Source: a virus
IMG/VR virus record: IMGVR_UViG_3300019754_000016
Span: 1 to 27,498 of that record
Length of the DNA stretch: 27,498 nt
Direction: 5' to 3' (one strand)
The notes under the pieces are model-generated. The model made no database searches, was not told the origin of the DNA, and saw only the letters and a program-made list of their open reading frames with translations. Within the stretch, counting starts at the first letter, position 1. The number at the start of each line of letters is the position of its first letter. The position numbers were made by a program, and so were the translations under genes. Shown here one piece after another: positions 1 through 6,094 of this stretch.

Positions 1-8
1 CTATATCT

Positions 9-181
9 TATGTGTATAAAATATTATGTGTATATTTTTGTTCACATGTGGGCTGTATTTTATGTGAATAACCTTTTTACATAATTACACGAAAACCTTA
101 AAAGTCCTATTTTATAGTATTTTTGTAGTTTTTATGTAATTATGTAAAAAAGTAATATTGTTTTAAGTGTATATTATGTAT
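9..181. repeat. Left terminal inverted repeat (putative hairpin telomere, left)
   Basis: The first ~180 bases are AT-rich and match the reverse complement of the right end in an ordered series of blocks. 9-19 matches 27462-27472 (11/11). 27-49 matches 27419-27441 (22/23). 61-71 matches 27397-27407 (11/11), with the same 11-base spacing from the previous block. 127-147 matches 27309-27329 (21/21). 162-181 matches 27256-27275 (19/20). Small indels separate some blocks. Copies of TTATNCACA (11-19 and 63-71, both on the reverse strand) and of TATGTAA occur inside. Ends that are inverted copies of each other next to a telomere resolvase gene are what resolution of a palindromic telomere site leaves behind. 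The exact hairpin tip cannot be placed; the right end carries about 30 more bases than the left. Confidence 0.8.
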
Positions 182-205
182 ACTATGGAATATTAAAAAA
201 AAAGG
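160..205 (+). promoter_or_regulatory. Putative promoter and RBS of the telomere resolvase gene, inside the left repeat
   Basis: The segment TTTAAGTGTATATTATGTAT (162-181) contains a TATTAT-like -10. It is repeated with one mismatch in inverted orientation at the right end (27256-27275), where it again lies upstream of genes pointing inward. An AAAGGA ribosome binding site (201-206) precedes the ATG at 212. The -35 is not obvious. Promoter assignment is inferred from composition, mirrored position and gene orientation. Confidence 0.45.
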
Positions 206-211
206 ATTTAC

Positions 212-1735
212 ATGAATAAGAGTGAAGCCCTAGCGTTACTATATAGTAAAAAAAATATAAGATTAACTGCTAGTAATTGGGATGAAGATGAGTTTATAAC
301 TCTTATAGATGGTGTAGTCGTGAGTTTGGACGGGAAAGCCTATAACATAATGACGGCAGAGGAAGATGAGTTTATAGAGTGGGTTGAGCCTATAAAAGTT
401 GAAACTCTTAAAAGAGAGGAGGCGTTACAAGCTCTCTTTGGGGGTAAACGCATAAAAGCTCTTGAATGGGATGATAGTGTTAACTTAATATTAAAAGATG
501 GTCAGATTGTTATAAATGATACTGAGCCTTTTAATATTATGACAGCGAATGAGGATAAATGGGTTGTTGTAGTTGATGAGGTAGAAAACAATTCTAAAGA
601 GATAAATACACTAACCGAAAAAGTGGATAAGTTGATAATGAAGATAGAAGAACAAGACACATTATTAAAGAAGATGGAAAATAAAGATAAAGTTCCTGAG
701 TCTGATGCTGATGTTGCTATCTCTCCTAAATGTGAAGAAGAGACAAACGAGAAGATAATGGCTGTATATGGTGTAAATAATTCTAACGAGGTTAAAATAC
801 TCTTTGCTGATGCAATTAAAAGTGCAAAAAATAAAAGAGATGTACAGGTTGCAATAACTACGGCAATACCTTATTGCTGGATAGGTAAAAAACTACATAC
901 TACAAAACTGTACTACTCAAACATGAGAAATATTGTTAAGGAGAGTTGCCCAGAAGAGTATGTCGATATGGCTCTAGTGCTACTAACACCTCCTAGTCGT
1001 GAAGTTACACGAATGGAGAAAGGTGTTGAGGTTACGACTAGAGTAGGTCTCTATGAATACCTCAAAGATGGTGAGATACAAGCTGGAGAGAGTAAGTATG
1101 ATGATAGAGATGATTATGACTTAGATATGGTAGAGGCTGTTACATCTAAATTAAGAGATGAGATACAAAATGAAAGCTATAAAGTGAGTAGGCAAGATCA
1201 GGTAGCTGGTCGTAGTGCTATGTATGTAAAGGCTACATACTTGGCACTAGTAACGGGTCGTAGAATGAGTGAGATACTTTTATCCGTTAAATTAAAAGAA
1301 AAAGGTGGACATTGGATTTATGATGGACTATTAAAAAAGAAAGATGATAAAGATCGTACTGGTGTGGCTTATACACTTGATAATGATATGGAGTTTTTAG
1401 CATCTCTCTTTGATGAGGTGCAAGAGCATGTACGAATCTCTATGGATGGGAAAGAGATAAACGAAAAGACTGTTGCAAGTAAATTTAATAGATCTTGTAA
1501 TAATGCATTTAAGAAGTTGACATCTACAAACTATACATTTAAGGATGCTAGAGAGATTTTTGCTGATACTCTTTGGAGATATGAGCAAGAAGCTAGAGAG
1601 AAAGAGGGACTTAGTGAACAAGGACAGATAGCAGAGGAGAAGTTTAAGGCTATGGTTCTTGAACACGAGTACGACAATAAGAAAACTCCTACCCTCAGTT
1701 ATATGACTAAAAGAGGTGTAAGAAATGATAAATAG
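212..1735 (+). CDS. Telomere resolvase (protelomerase)-like protein with duplicated N-terminal domain
   Basis: Protein of 507 aa. The C-terminal half (about residues 190-507) resembles the protelomerase/telomere resolvase family (TelN, TelK, ResT), which cut and rejoin a palindromic telomere site into two hairpin ends. Visible catalytic-type residues are Arg350 in TGRRMSEIL, a basic cluster at about 375-377 (LLKKKDD), Lys444 and Arg447 in FKDAREIFAD, His485 in LEHE and Tyr497 in LSYMTKRG as the candidate nucleophile. The first ~125 residues hold two copies of a ~55-residue unit beginning EALxxL and ending near FNIMTA.ED.W, similar in style to small phage DUF2829/Tad2-like domains; a Gln/Glu/Lys-rich coiled-coil linker follows. 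That fusion is unusual for the family. The gene starts 212 bases from the left end, and the terminal inverted repeats are its expected product. It overlaps the downstream parA by 11 bases, so the maintenance genes are probably one operon. An ordinary tyrosine recombinase is the alternative, but GRRMSE and KDAR favour a resolvase. Confidence 0.8.
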   Translation: MNKSEALALLYSKKNIRLTASNWDEDEFITLIDGVVVSLDGKAYNIMTAEEDEFIEWVEPIKVETLKREEALQALFGGKRIKALEWDDSVNLILKDGQIVINDTEPFNIMTANEDKWVVVVDEVENNSKEINTLTEKVDKLIMKIEEQDTLLKKMENKDKVPESDADVAISPKCEEETNEKIMAVYGVNNSNEVKILFADAIKSAKNKRDVQVAITTAIPYCWIGKKLHTTKLYYSNMRNIVKESCPEEYVDMALVLLTPPSREVTRMEKGVEVTTRVGLYEYLKDGEIQAGESKYDDRDDYDLDMVEAVTSKLRDEIQNESYKVSRQDQVAGRSAMYVKATYLALVTGRRMSEILLSVKLKEKGGHWIYDGLLKKKDDKDRTGVAYTLDNDMEFLASLFDEVQEHVRISMDGKEINEKTVASKFNRSCNNAFKKLTSTNYTFKDAREIFADTLWRYEQEAREKEGLSEQGQIAEEKFKAMVLEHEYDNKKTPTLSYMTKRGVRNDK

Positions 1736-2291
1736 GATAGCAATAATAACACTAGACGGAGGAGCTGGCAAGACTGCTATAGCCTTTAGTCTAGCAAAGG
1801 ATTTGGATTACTATCTAATAAGCAACGATGATAGTGTGATAGAGCGTGCTTATCCTGATGGTGCTAAGATAATGAAAGACCCAAAGGTGATTGATGAGGT
1901 CGTGTATGATTTTGGTGGGTTTGTTGATAGTAATGTGTTGAGTGTTATAGAGGCTTGTGATTTGGTAATAGTACCTTGCATAAATGACCTAAATAGCAAG
2001 ATGAAAGCTATAAAAACTATACAGCAGATACAAGAGCATAATAAAAACATAATAGTAGTTGGTACACGCTTGGAGGGTGATAAAGACTTAAGCGAGATAC
2101 AAGAGACTATAAAAAGCTCTCTTGGTGATTTGCCTATGTTCCCTCTAAGGAAAACAAAGCTTTTTAAGAATGCTTTGGAATTTGGTATGAGTCCATTGGA
2201 GCTAGAAGAGGATAGCAAACAGGTGGCGTATACTCAGCGTAATATACTAGTAGAGTACAAAGCTCTACTAAACTATATAAGGGGGCTATAA
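1725..2291 (+). CDS. parA: ParA-like partition ATPase
   Basis: Protein of 188 aa in the ParA/MinD/Soj P-loop superfamily. The N-terminus IAIITLDGGAGKTAIA carries a deviant Walker A with Gly12, Gly13, Gly15, Lys16 and Thr17; VVYDFGGF is the Walker A'/B strand, and LVIVPCINDLNSKMKAI resembles the next conserved strand. The usual signature lysine of KGGxGKT is Asp11 here, which is unusual because that residue contacts the partner ATP in the dimer. It is short, with no N-terminal HTH, so it resembles type Ib ParA proteins. It overlaps the resolvase gene and abuts the small gene at 2291, giving the ParA plus small DNA-binding-partner layout of a segregation cassette. The probable role is positioning plasmid copies before division. 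The role is inferred from family and neighbours. Confidence 0.8.
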   Translation: MINRIAIITLDGGAGKTAIAFSLAKDLDYYLISNDDSVIERAYPDGAKIMKDPKVIDEVVYDFGGFVDSNVLSVIEACDLVIVPCINDLNSKMKAIKTIQQIQEHNKNIIVVGTRLEGDKDLSEIQETIKSSLGDLPMFPLRKTKLFKNALEFGMSPLELEEDSKQVAYTQRNILVEYKALLNYIRGL

Positions 2292-2596
2292 TGGCTAAAG
2301 AGAGAATGAATATCAATGATGTATTGGGTGGGGAGGTTGAACCTCCTGTAACAACTTTCAAAGAGGCTGATGCTAGAGCAAAAGAGGAAAAAATACCTAC
2401 TATAGACAAAGGTGGTAGACCTATAAAAGGGAAGAGTGCTGTATCACACGATATTAGGTTTAAAGTGGATGATGAGACCTATGAGTGGCTGATGAAACAA
2501 ACTGTTAAAGCTGATGGATACCCAGCAAGAGAGAGAACTGCACATGCAGTTGTTAAAAAAATAACAATGGCACAGTTTAATATTAGTAATCCATAA
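2291..2596 (+). CDS. Ribbon-helix-helix-like partner of ParA (putative centromere-binding protein)
   Basis: Protein of 101 aa. It begins at the last base of the ParA stop codon, so translation is probably coupled. The N-terminal ~45 residues are charged and look unstructured. The C-terminal part, SHDIRFKVDDETYEWLMKQT (roughly residues 52-71), has the pattern of a ribbon-helix-helix strand and first helix, with KITMAQ at the end. Small RHH proteins directly behind ParA are the usual type Ib ParB/ParG analogues: they bind the centromere and stimulate ParA. No clear centromere array lies immediately beside it; the 39-bp repeats at 5701 and the 18-bp palindromes at 4636 and 26877 are candidate targets. 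Function rests on position and fold pattern, so it is moderately certain. Confidence 0.6.
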   Translation: MAKERMNINDVLGGEVEPPVTTFKEADARAKEEKIPTIDKGGRPIKGKSAVSHDIRFKVDDETYEWLMKQTVKADGYPARERTAHAVVKKITMAQFNISNP

Positions 2597-2613
2597 GTGT
2601 CAAGGAGAGTAAT

Positions 2614-3384
2614 ATGCAATTAGTGCTTAGCCTGTTTAGCGGTGTTGGTCTACTTGATAGAGCTTTTAGAGAAAAAGGCTTCTGTGTCGTGTGTGCAGGT
2701 GATCTCATCATCGGTCAAGATATACGAGATTTTCATACCGTTGCTGATAAATTTGATGGTGTGATAGGTGGGCCGCCATGCCAGGACTTTTCTACACTAA
2801 AGCGAAACCCTACGAATTACTCAAATGAGATGTTAGATGAGTTTAAGAGAGTAGTAATGGAGGCAAAACCAAAGTGGTGGCTTCTTGAGAATGTCAAAGG
2901 TGTACCCGATGTGACTGTACAGGGCTATGAATGGCAGAGGATAGATATAAATCAGGGGTGGTACACAGACACTAGCCGTTTGAGACATATACAGTTCGGG
3001 TCTAAAGATGGCTTGTATCTTGATATTCCTAGAGGTGATATGAGTGGAGTTAAACAAAGTTGTGCTTTGGCTTCTGATGATAGAAGCTTTAGAGAGCTTT
3101 GTTATCTGCAAGGATTGGAGAGTGATTTTGATTTGCCTGATTTTAATGTAGCTGGCAAAAAGAGAGCAGTGGGGAATGGTGTGCCGTTGGCTATCGGTCG
3201 TGTGCTTGCTGATGCAGTTTTGAAAGTGACAGACCCTGGAGCTTTTTGTGTGACTGATCGATATACTAAAAGTGTGACTGAGCTGCGGTGTATCTGTGGA
3301 TGTAAGAGAGTTCTTACAGGTCGCAAAAAATATTATGATGCTTCTTGTAGGAAAAGAGGTCAACGGCGTAGGGAGGCTAGCTAG
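2614..3384 (+). CDS. DNA (cytosine-5) methyltransferase
   Basis: Protein of 256 aa with the ordered motifs of C5 cytosine methyltransferases. Motif I is LSLFSGVGLLDRAF at the N-terminus. Motif IV is GGPPCQDFS with catalytic Cys56. LLENVKG is motif VI (the ENV glutamate), and TSRLRHIQFG falls in the motif VIII region. GNGVPLAIGRVLADAV near residue 190 is motif X. The C-terminus holds CICGCKRVLTGRKKYYDASC, a small cysteine cluster that could bind zinc. It is short compared with stand-alone enzymes (over 300 aa), with a reduced target-recognition region, as is common in phage enzymes. No restriction endonuclease is adjacent, so it is an orphan methyltransferase that may protect the element from host restriction. 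The recognition sequence cannot be read from the protein. Confidence 0.9.
   Translation: MQLVLSLFSGVGLLDRAFREKGFCVVCAGDLIIGQDIRDFHTVADKFDGVIGGPPCQDFSTLKRNPTNYSNEMLDEFKRVVMEAKPKWWLLENVKGVPDVTVQGYEWQRIDINQGWYTDTSRLRHIQFGSKDGLYLDIPRGDMSGVKQSCALASDDRSFRELCYLQGLESDFDLPDFNVAGKKRAVGNGVPLAIGRVLADAVLKVTDPGAFCVTDRYTKSVTELRCICGCKRVLTGRKKYYDASCRKRGQRRREAS
3362..3381 (+). repeat. 20-bp direct repeat carrying an RBS, copy 1
   Basis: AACGGCGTAGGGAGGCTAGC here is exactly repeated at 3481-3500, 119 bases downstream. Each copy contains a GGGAGG Shine-Dalgarno just before the start of the next gene (3385 and 3503). The exact match suggests recent duplication or insertion of the intervening segment. Confidence 0.85.
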
Positions 3385-3558
3385 ATGAATACTTTTATTA
3401 TAGTATGTACTGTAGTTGTTGGTTTGGCTGGGATTGGTGTGAGTATATGGTCTATAGTGTCAACCAACAGTAAATTAAAAAACGGCGTAGGGAGGCTAGC
3501 GAATGAAACAAGCAAGAATACTAAAAAAGCTGATAGACGAAACAACAATAACAGATAA
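3385..3558 (+). CDS. Small single-pass membrane protein (57 aa), hypothetical
   Basis: ORF of 57 codons plus stop. Its ATG directly follows the methyltransferase stop and is preceded by a GGGAGG site. The N-terminus (about residues 3-26) is one hydrophobic segment with no charges, reading FIIVCTVVVGLAGIGVSIW; the C-terminus is rich in Lys, Arg and Asn. It overlaps the start of the next gene (3503) by 56 bases in another frame, and its second half encodes the second copy of the 20-bp direct repeat. The ORF may therefore be a truncated or recently rearranged membrane protein whose natural end was lost. Function unknown. Confidence 0.45.
   Translation: MNTFIIVCTVVVGLAGIGVSIWSIVSTNSKLKNGVGRLANETSKNTKKADRRNNNNR
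3481..3500 (+). repeat. 20-bp direct repeat carrying an RBS, copy 2
   Basis: Exact second copy of the sequence at 3362-3381, placing GGGAGG just upstream of the ATG at 3503. It lies inside the 57-aa membrane ORF. Confidence 0.85.
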
Positions 3559-4642
3559 AACTAAATTTGTAATAACTACGAGTGGTGGTAAAGACTCTAA
3601 AGTAACTCTAATAGTTGCTCTTGAATATTTGTTAAAAGTAGTTGATAAAAAGCAAATTGTAGTAACCACATCAGATACTATTTTTGAAAAAGAATCTACA
3701 TATGATGAGTTAAATAATATTAAAAATAAGCTTGATAAGATTGGGATAGAGTTTAAAGTTTTGATAAATGATAAATTTCCAAAGGGTATGGAAGATCTTA
3801 TTTTATTTAAAAAAATGTTTCCATCTCGTATGGCTAAATTTTGCACGGAAGAGTTAAAAATGAAACCAGCACTTAACTATTATAGAGAGCTGTCTCGTGA
3901 TGGCTTTGATGTGATAGCACTAGTAGGAAAAAGAAGAGATGAGAGTAGAGATAGAGTAAACACACCAGATAGCGAAATCATTTATAATAAAGATTTTAAT
4001 TTAACTGTCTGGTATCCAATAGCTGATTGGACTGAAACTGATGTGTATAGTTGTCTTGATGAGTCTTGGGGGATTCCTAAACAATATTTTGATGGGAATA
4101 AAAGGCTTGGTTGTGATGAATGTTTCCAAGCCGATATGAAGTCAATATCCTTAATGAGTGAGAGTAGGATATCTCAGATTGAACAGATAGAAGAAAGTTT
4201 AAACTGGGTTAACACCAAGAGTGGTGTTAACACCAAGAGTGGTGTTAACACCACTTTCTTTTTCAGACGAAATAAAACATTTCCTGATGGTTATGCACCT
4301 GTGAGAGAGATGGTAGCTTACGCAAAAGAGAAATATAACTTTAACTATCATACTTTCCATACTAGGGCATTGAAAGCAATGAGCAACAAGATAGGCTCTA
4401 AAGCACTAAGATATAAATTTATCCAATATGGATATATACCACCAAAGAGCAATTTTTCTAAATATCTCAATGGTCATCTATCTGTACCACAAAAGATGCA
4501 GTTTGATGTGGAGGTGTTGACAACTAAAATATTGAATGTTAGAGAGAGAGCAAATCTCCTAAAATTTGAGAAACTAGAAGAGATAGAAAAAGAGGATGAT
4601 AACACTGCTTGTAGTGATTGTGAAAGTTACAATTTGTTGTAA
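3503..4642 (+). CDS. Phosphoadenosine phosphosulfate reductase-family (PP-loop) protein
   Basis: Protein of 379 aa in the PAPS reductase / DndC-like adenine nucleotide alpha-hydrolase superfamily. TTSGGKDSKV gives the PP-loop at residues 27-32. FPSRMAKFCTEELKMKP is the conserved Arg/Cys segment after it. GKRRDESRDR matches the family GxRxxES..R motif. WYPIADWTETDVYSCL and RLGCDECF complete the core. Phages and mobile elements often carry such proteins without sulfate-assimilation genes; suggested roles are sulfur-based nucleic acid modification or cofactor chemistry, but the substrate is unknown here. No dndB, dndD or dndE partner is visible. Between the core and C-terminal region there is an in-frame tandem repeat encoding NTKSGV units (4208-4253). 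The end is cysteine-rich (TACSDCESYNLL). Its start is set by GGGAGG upstream of 3503. Confidence 0.8.
   Translation: MKQARILKKLIDETTITDKTKFVITTSGGKDSKVTLIVALEYLLKVVDKKQIVVTTSDTIFEKESTYDELNNIKNKLDKIGIEFKVLINDKFPKGMEDLILFKKMFPSRMAKFCTEELKMKPALNYYRELSRDGFDVIALVGKRRDESRDRVNTPDSEIIYNKDFNLTVWYPIADWTETDVYSCLDESWGIPKQYFDGNKRLGCDECFQADMKSISLMSESRISQIEQIEESLNWVNTKSGVNTKSGVNTTFFFRRNKTFPDGYAPVREMVAYAKEKYNFNYHTFHTRALKAMSNKIGSKALRYKFIQYGYIPPKSNFSKYLNGHLSVPQKMQFDVEVLTTKILNVRERANLLKFEKLEEIEKEDDNTACSDCESYNLL
4208..4253 (+). repeat. 18-bp palindrome-rich tandem repeat inside the PAPS-reductase-like gene
   Basis: Two exact copies of GTTAACACCAAGAGTGGT (4208-4225 and 4226-4243) are followed by a partial third copy. 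The unit is in frame and encodes NTKSGV. The junctions create perfect inverted repeats, for example GTGGTGTTAACACCAC (4239-4254), followed by a T-rich stretch. Confidence 0.85.
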
Positions 4643-4653
4643 TATATTACAAC
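4636..4653. promoter_or_regulatory. 18-bp perfect palindrome, candidate operator or centromere site (copy 1)
   Basis: GTTGTAATATATTACAAC is a perfect palindrome spanning the end of the PAPS-reductase-like gene and the gap before the ASCH-like gene. A copy with one mismatch is at 26877-26894, 22 kb away. Two long near-identical palindromes on one replicon suggest a dimeric regulator or partition protein. It could also act as a weak hairpin. The binder is unknown. Confidence 0.5.
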
Positions 4654-4668
4654 GCAAAAGGAGAAAGC

Positions 4669-4983
4669 ATGCCATTACACCTAACTCTAAAAAAAGAATA
4701 TTTTGATGATATAAAAAGTGGTAAGAAGAAACTAGAGTATCGACAGATAAAACGATATTGGATCACTAGACTTGGAGATATTGGTACAAAAGCCAATAGT
4801 AATAAGAGTGATGTAGTTGAGTTTGTGCCAAAAAGATTTGATAGTATCATCTTCAAAAATGGATATAAAAAAGATGCACCTACTATTGTAGTAGAGTGTA
4901 AAGGTATCACAATCCAAAGAAATATTAATACACCTCTTGGATTCGGTGATTTTTTTGTGATTGAGTTGGGAGAGATATTATGA
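4669..4983 (+). CDS. ASCH/PUA-like domain protein
   Basis: Protein of 104 aa. The opening LHLTLKKEYFDDIKSGKKKLEYR matches the ASCH pattern: a strand, then a helix ending in sGkKxxEyR with a conserved Glu and Arg. A beta strand containing IIFKNGY, a middle VVECKGI strand and a final GFGDFFVIELGEIL strand fit the small PUA-like beta barrel. ASCH proteins are thought to bind RNA or modified nucleotides, and some act as RNases or deaminase-like enzymes. An AAAGGAG site sits 8 bases before the ATG. The stop overlaps the next methyltransferase start (ATGA), so the two are cotranslated. Within this island a nucleic-acid-modification accessory role is plausible but not shown. Confidence 0.6.
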   Translation: MPLHLTLKKEYFDDIKSGKKKLEYRQIKRYWITRLGDIGTKANSNKSDVVEFVPKRFDSIIFKNGYKKDAPTIVVECKGITIQRNINTPLGFGDFFVIELGEIL

Positions 4984-5693
4984 GTAGCTACCAAGGTGGT
5001 AAAGGTGCTAGTGGTGTGGCTGAGCAGATTATAAACCGTATGCCTAAGCATAGGGTTTATATAGAGACTCACTTGGGTAGTGGTAGAGTACTACTAAAAA
5101 AGAAACCTGCTAACTCTAGTATCGCTATAGAGAGAGATAATAAAGTGCTAAATGCGTTTAAGTACTCTATCGCTGAATATGATGGTATGAATATCACTCT
5201 ACACAATAAAGATGCTGTTGAGTATTTGAAAAAAGCGTATCTCTCTAAAGATGTACTCATATACTCTGACCCTCCCTATGTGATGGGTACTCGCAAGAGT
5301 CAGGAGCCTATGTATAGATATGAATATGATGACAATGACCATAGAGAGCTTGTAGCTGTTTTGGATAGCCTTGATTGCTTTGTGATGTTGAGTGGTTATG
5401 AGAGTGATCTTTATGATGAGTTGTTAGACTCTAGCAAGTGGCACAAGTTTACTTTTAATGCTATGACGCGTCAGGGTGTGAGGCGTGAGGCTCTTTGGTG
5501 TAACTTTGACCCTGATGAGTACATCAAGCACGACTATAGCTATATGGGAGAGAACTTTAGAGAGAGGGAGCGGATAAAGAGAAAGTCTAAACGATGGATA
5601 AACAATCTAGCAAAGCTACCCAACGATGAAAGAAATTTTCTACTCTCTTCTATCTCTGATAATTTTGGACTTGAGTTGTCAAATCATTTGTAG
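4980..5693 (+). CDS. D12-class N6-adenine DNA methyltransferase (Dam-like)
   Basis: Protein of 237 aa. YQGGKGASGVAEQIINRMP at the N-terminus is the D12 motif X/AdoMet segment, YIETHLGSGRVLLKK is motif I and YSDPPYVMGTR carries the catalytic DPPY (Asp97 to Tyr100). The later part (DHRELVAVLDSLDCFVMLSGYESDLYDEL) fits the family fold. Its start overlaps the ASCH gene stop. A second D12 enzyme lies 400 bases downstream on the opposite strand; the two differ markedly in sequence and are unlikely to be a recent duplication. No cognate nuclease is present. Likely role: methylating element DNA to evade restriction or regulate replication. Target sequence unknown. Confidence 0.88.
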   Translation: MSSYQGGKGASGVAEQIINRMPKHRVYIETHLGSGRVLLKKKPANSSIAIERDNKVLNAFKYSIAEYDGMNITLHNKDAVEYLKKAYLSKDVLIYSDPPYVMGTRKSQEPMYRYEYDDNDHRELVAVLDSLDCFVMLSGYESDLYDELLDSSKWHKFTFNAMTRQGVRREALWCNFDPDEYIKHDYSYMGENFRERERIKRKSKRWINNLAKLPNDERNFLLSSISDNFGLELSNHL

Positions 5694-5700
5694 CTGCTAG

Positions 5701-5803
5701 TATCGTTATAGATAGCGGTGCGATATCTAAATAGTACTCTATCGTTATCTATGGCGATAAGATATCTAATCGGTACACCATCGTTATTTGTAGCGATAAT
5801 ATG
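5701..5803. repeat. 39-bp tandem repeat, about 2.7 copies
   Basis: Units begin at 5701, 5740 and 5779, an exact 39-base period. Each starts with ATCGTTAT and continues with a GCG/GCGAT element, and the first two share GATATCTAA. Each unit contains an imperfect inverted repeat of the TATCG...CGATA type. Related single copies occur at 6067-6094 and 10341-10370. The array fills the gap between the adenine methyltransferase and the 79-aa gene. Partition site, regulator-binding array or repetitive extragenic palindrome are all possible. Confidence 0.75.
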
Positions 5804-5828
5804 ACATAATAAAAAAGAGGAGTTTTAA

Positions 5829-6068
5829 ATGCAAAACGATCTAACTATAAAAACAGATTTTACAGATAAAAACGAGCTTATTTTTTGGCTTATTTGCAAT
5901 AATAAAAAAGTGATTGGTTTTGATGATTATTGGATACAAAATAGTAAACTAAATGATAAAGAGATAAAAAATCTAAATGATGAGAAGATAGGTGAGACTA
6001 CTATTGGTAATAATGATTATAGAGAGTACTTGATAAAAGAGTATTGTGGTAGTGTGATAATGCTGTAG
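5829..6068 (+). CDS. Hypothetical protein (79 aa)
   Basis: Small acidic and Asn/Lys-rich protein preceded by an excellent GAGGAG site. It has no signal peptide, membrane segment or recognised motif. The N-terminus is DLTIKTDFTDKNELIFWLICNN-like, suggesting a compact alpha/beta fold. It is the last plus-strand gene of the modification island and converges on the second adenine methyltransferase; a hairpin spanning both stop codons separates them. It follows the 39-bp repeat array directly, so its expression could respond to whatever binds there. Function not recognised. Confidence 0.6.
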   Translation: MQNDLTIKTDFTDKNELIFWLICNNKKVIGFDDYWIQNSKLNDKEIKNLNDEKIGETTIGNNDYREYLIKEYCGSVIML

Positions 6069-6094
6069 AGTATCGCCATCAATGGCGGTACTCT
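6067..6094. terminator. Hairpin between convergent genes (possible bidirectional terminator)
   Basis: AGAGTATCGCCAT and ATGGCGGTACTCT form a 13-bp stem (one G-T wobble) around a 2-base loop. It overlaps the stop codons of the 79-aa gene and the minus-strand methyltransferase. There is no strong T-tract, so termination would be weak or Rho-assisted. The same palindrome core recurs at 10341-10362. Confidence 0.5.

Noticed and set aside
1397-1771. 124-codon minus-strand ORF opposite the telomere resolvase gene
   Set aside because: It is a shadow of a well-supported coding frame, has no RBS and low-complexity Ser/Leu/Ile composition.
2833-3363. 176-codon minus-strand ORF opposite the C5 methyltransferase
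   Set aside because: The plus-strand frame has all conserved methyltransferase motifs; the minus frame is a shadow with Ser/Thr/Ile-rich composition.
4239-4265. Hairpin plus T-rich stretch looking like an intrinsic terminator in the PAPS-reductase-like gene
   Set aside because: It arises from an in-frame tandem repeat inside an intact ORF whose downstream half continues to match the family size; kept only as a repeat.
3503-4642. Calling the PP-loop protein DndC (phosphorothioation)
   Set aside because: No dndB, dndD or dndE partners are visible and many phage PAPS-reductase-family proteins are unrelated to Dnd.
5701-5803. 39-bp tandem array considered as a CRISPR
   Set aside because: Units are contiguous and degenerate with no unique spacers, and no cas genes are present.
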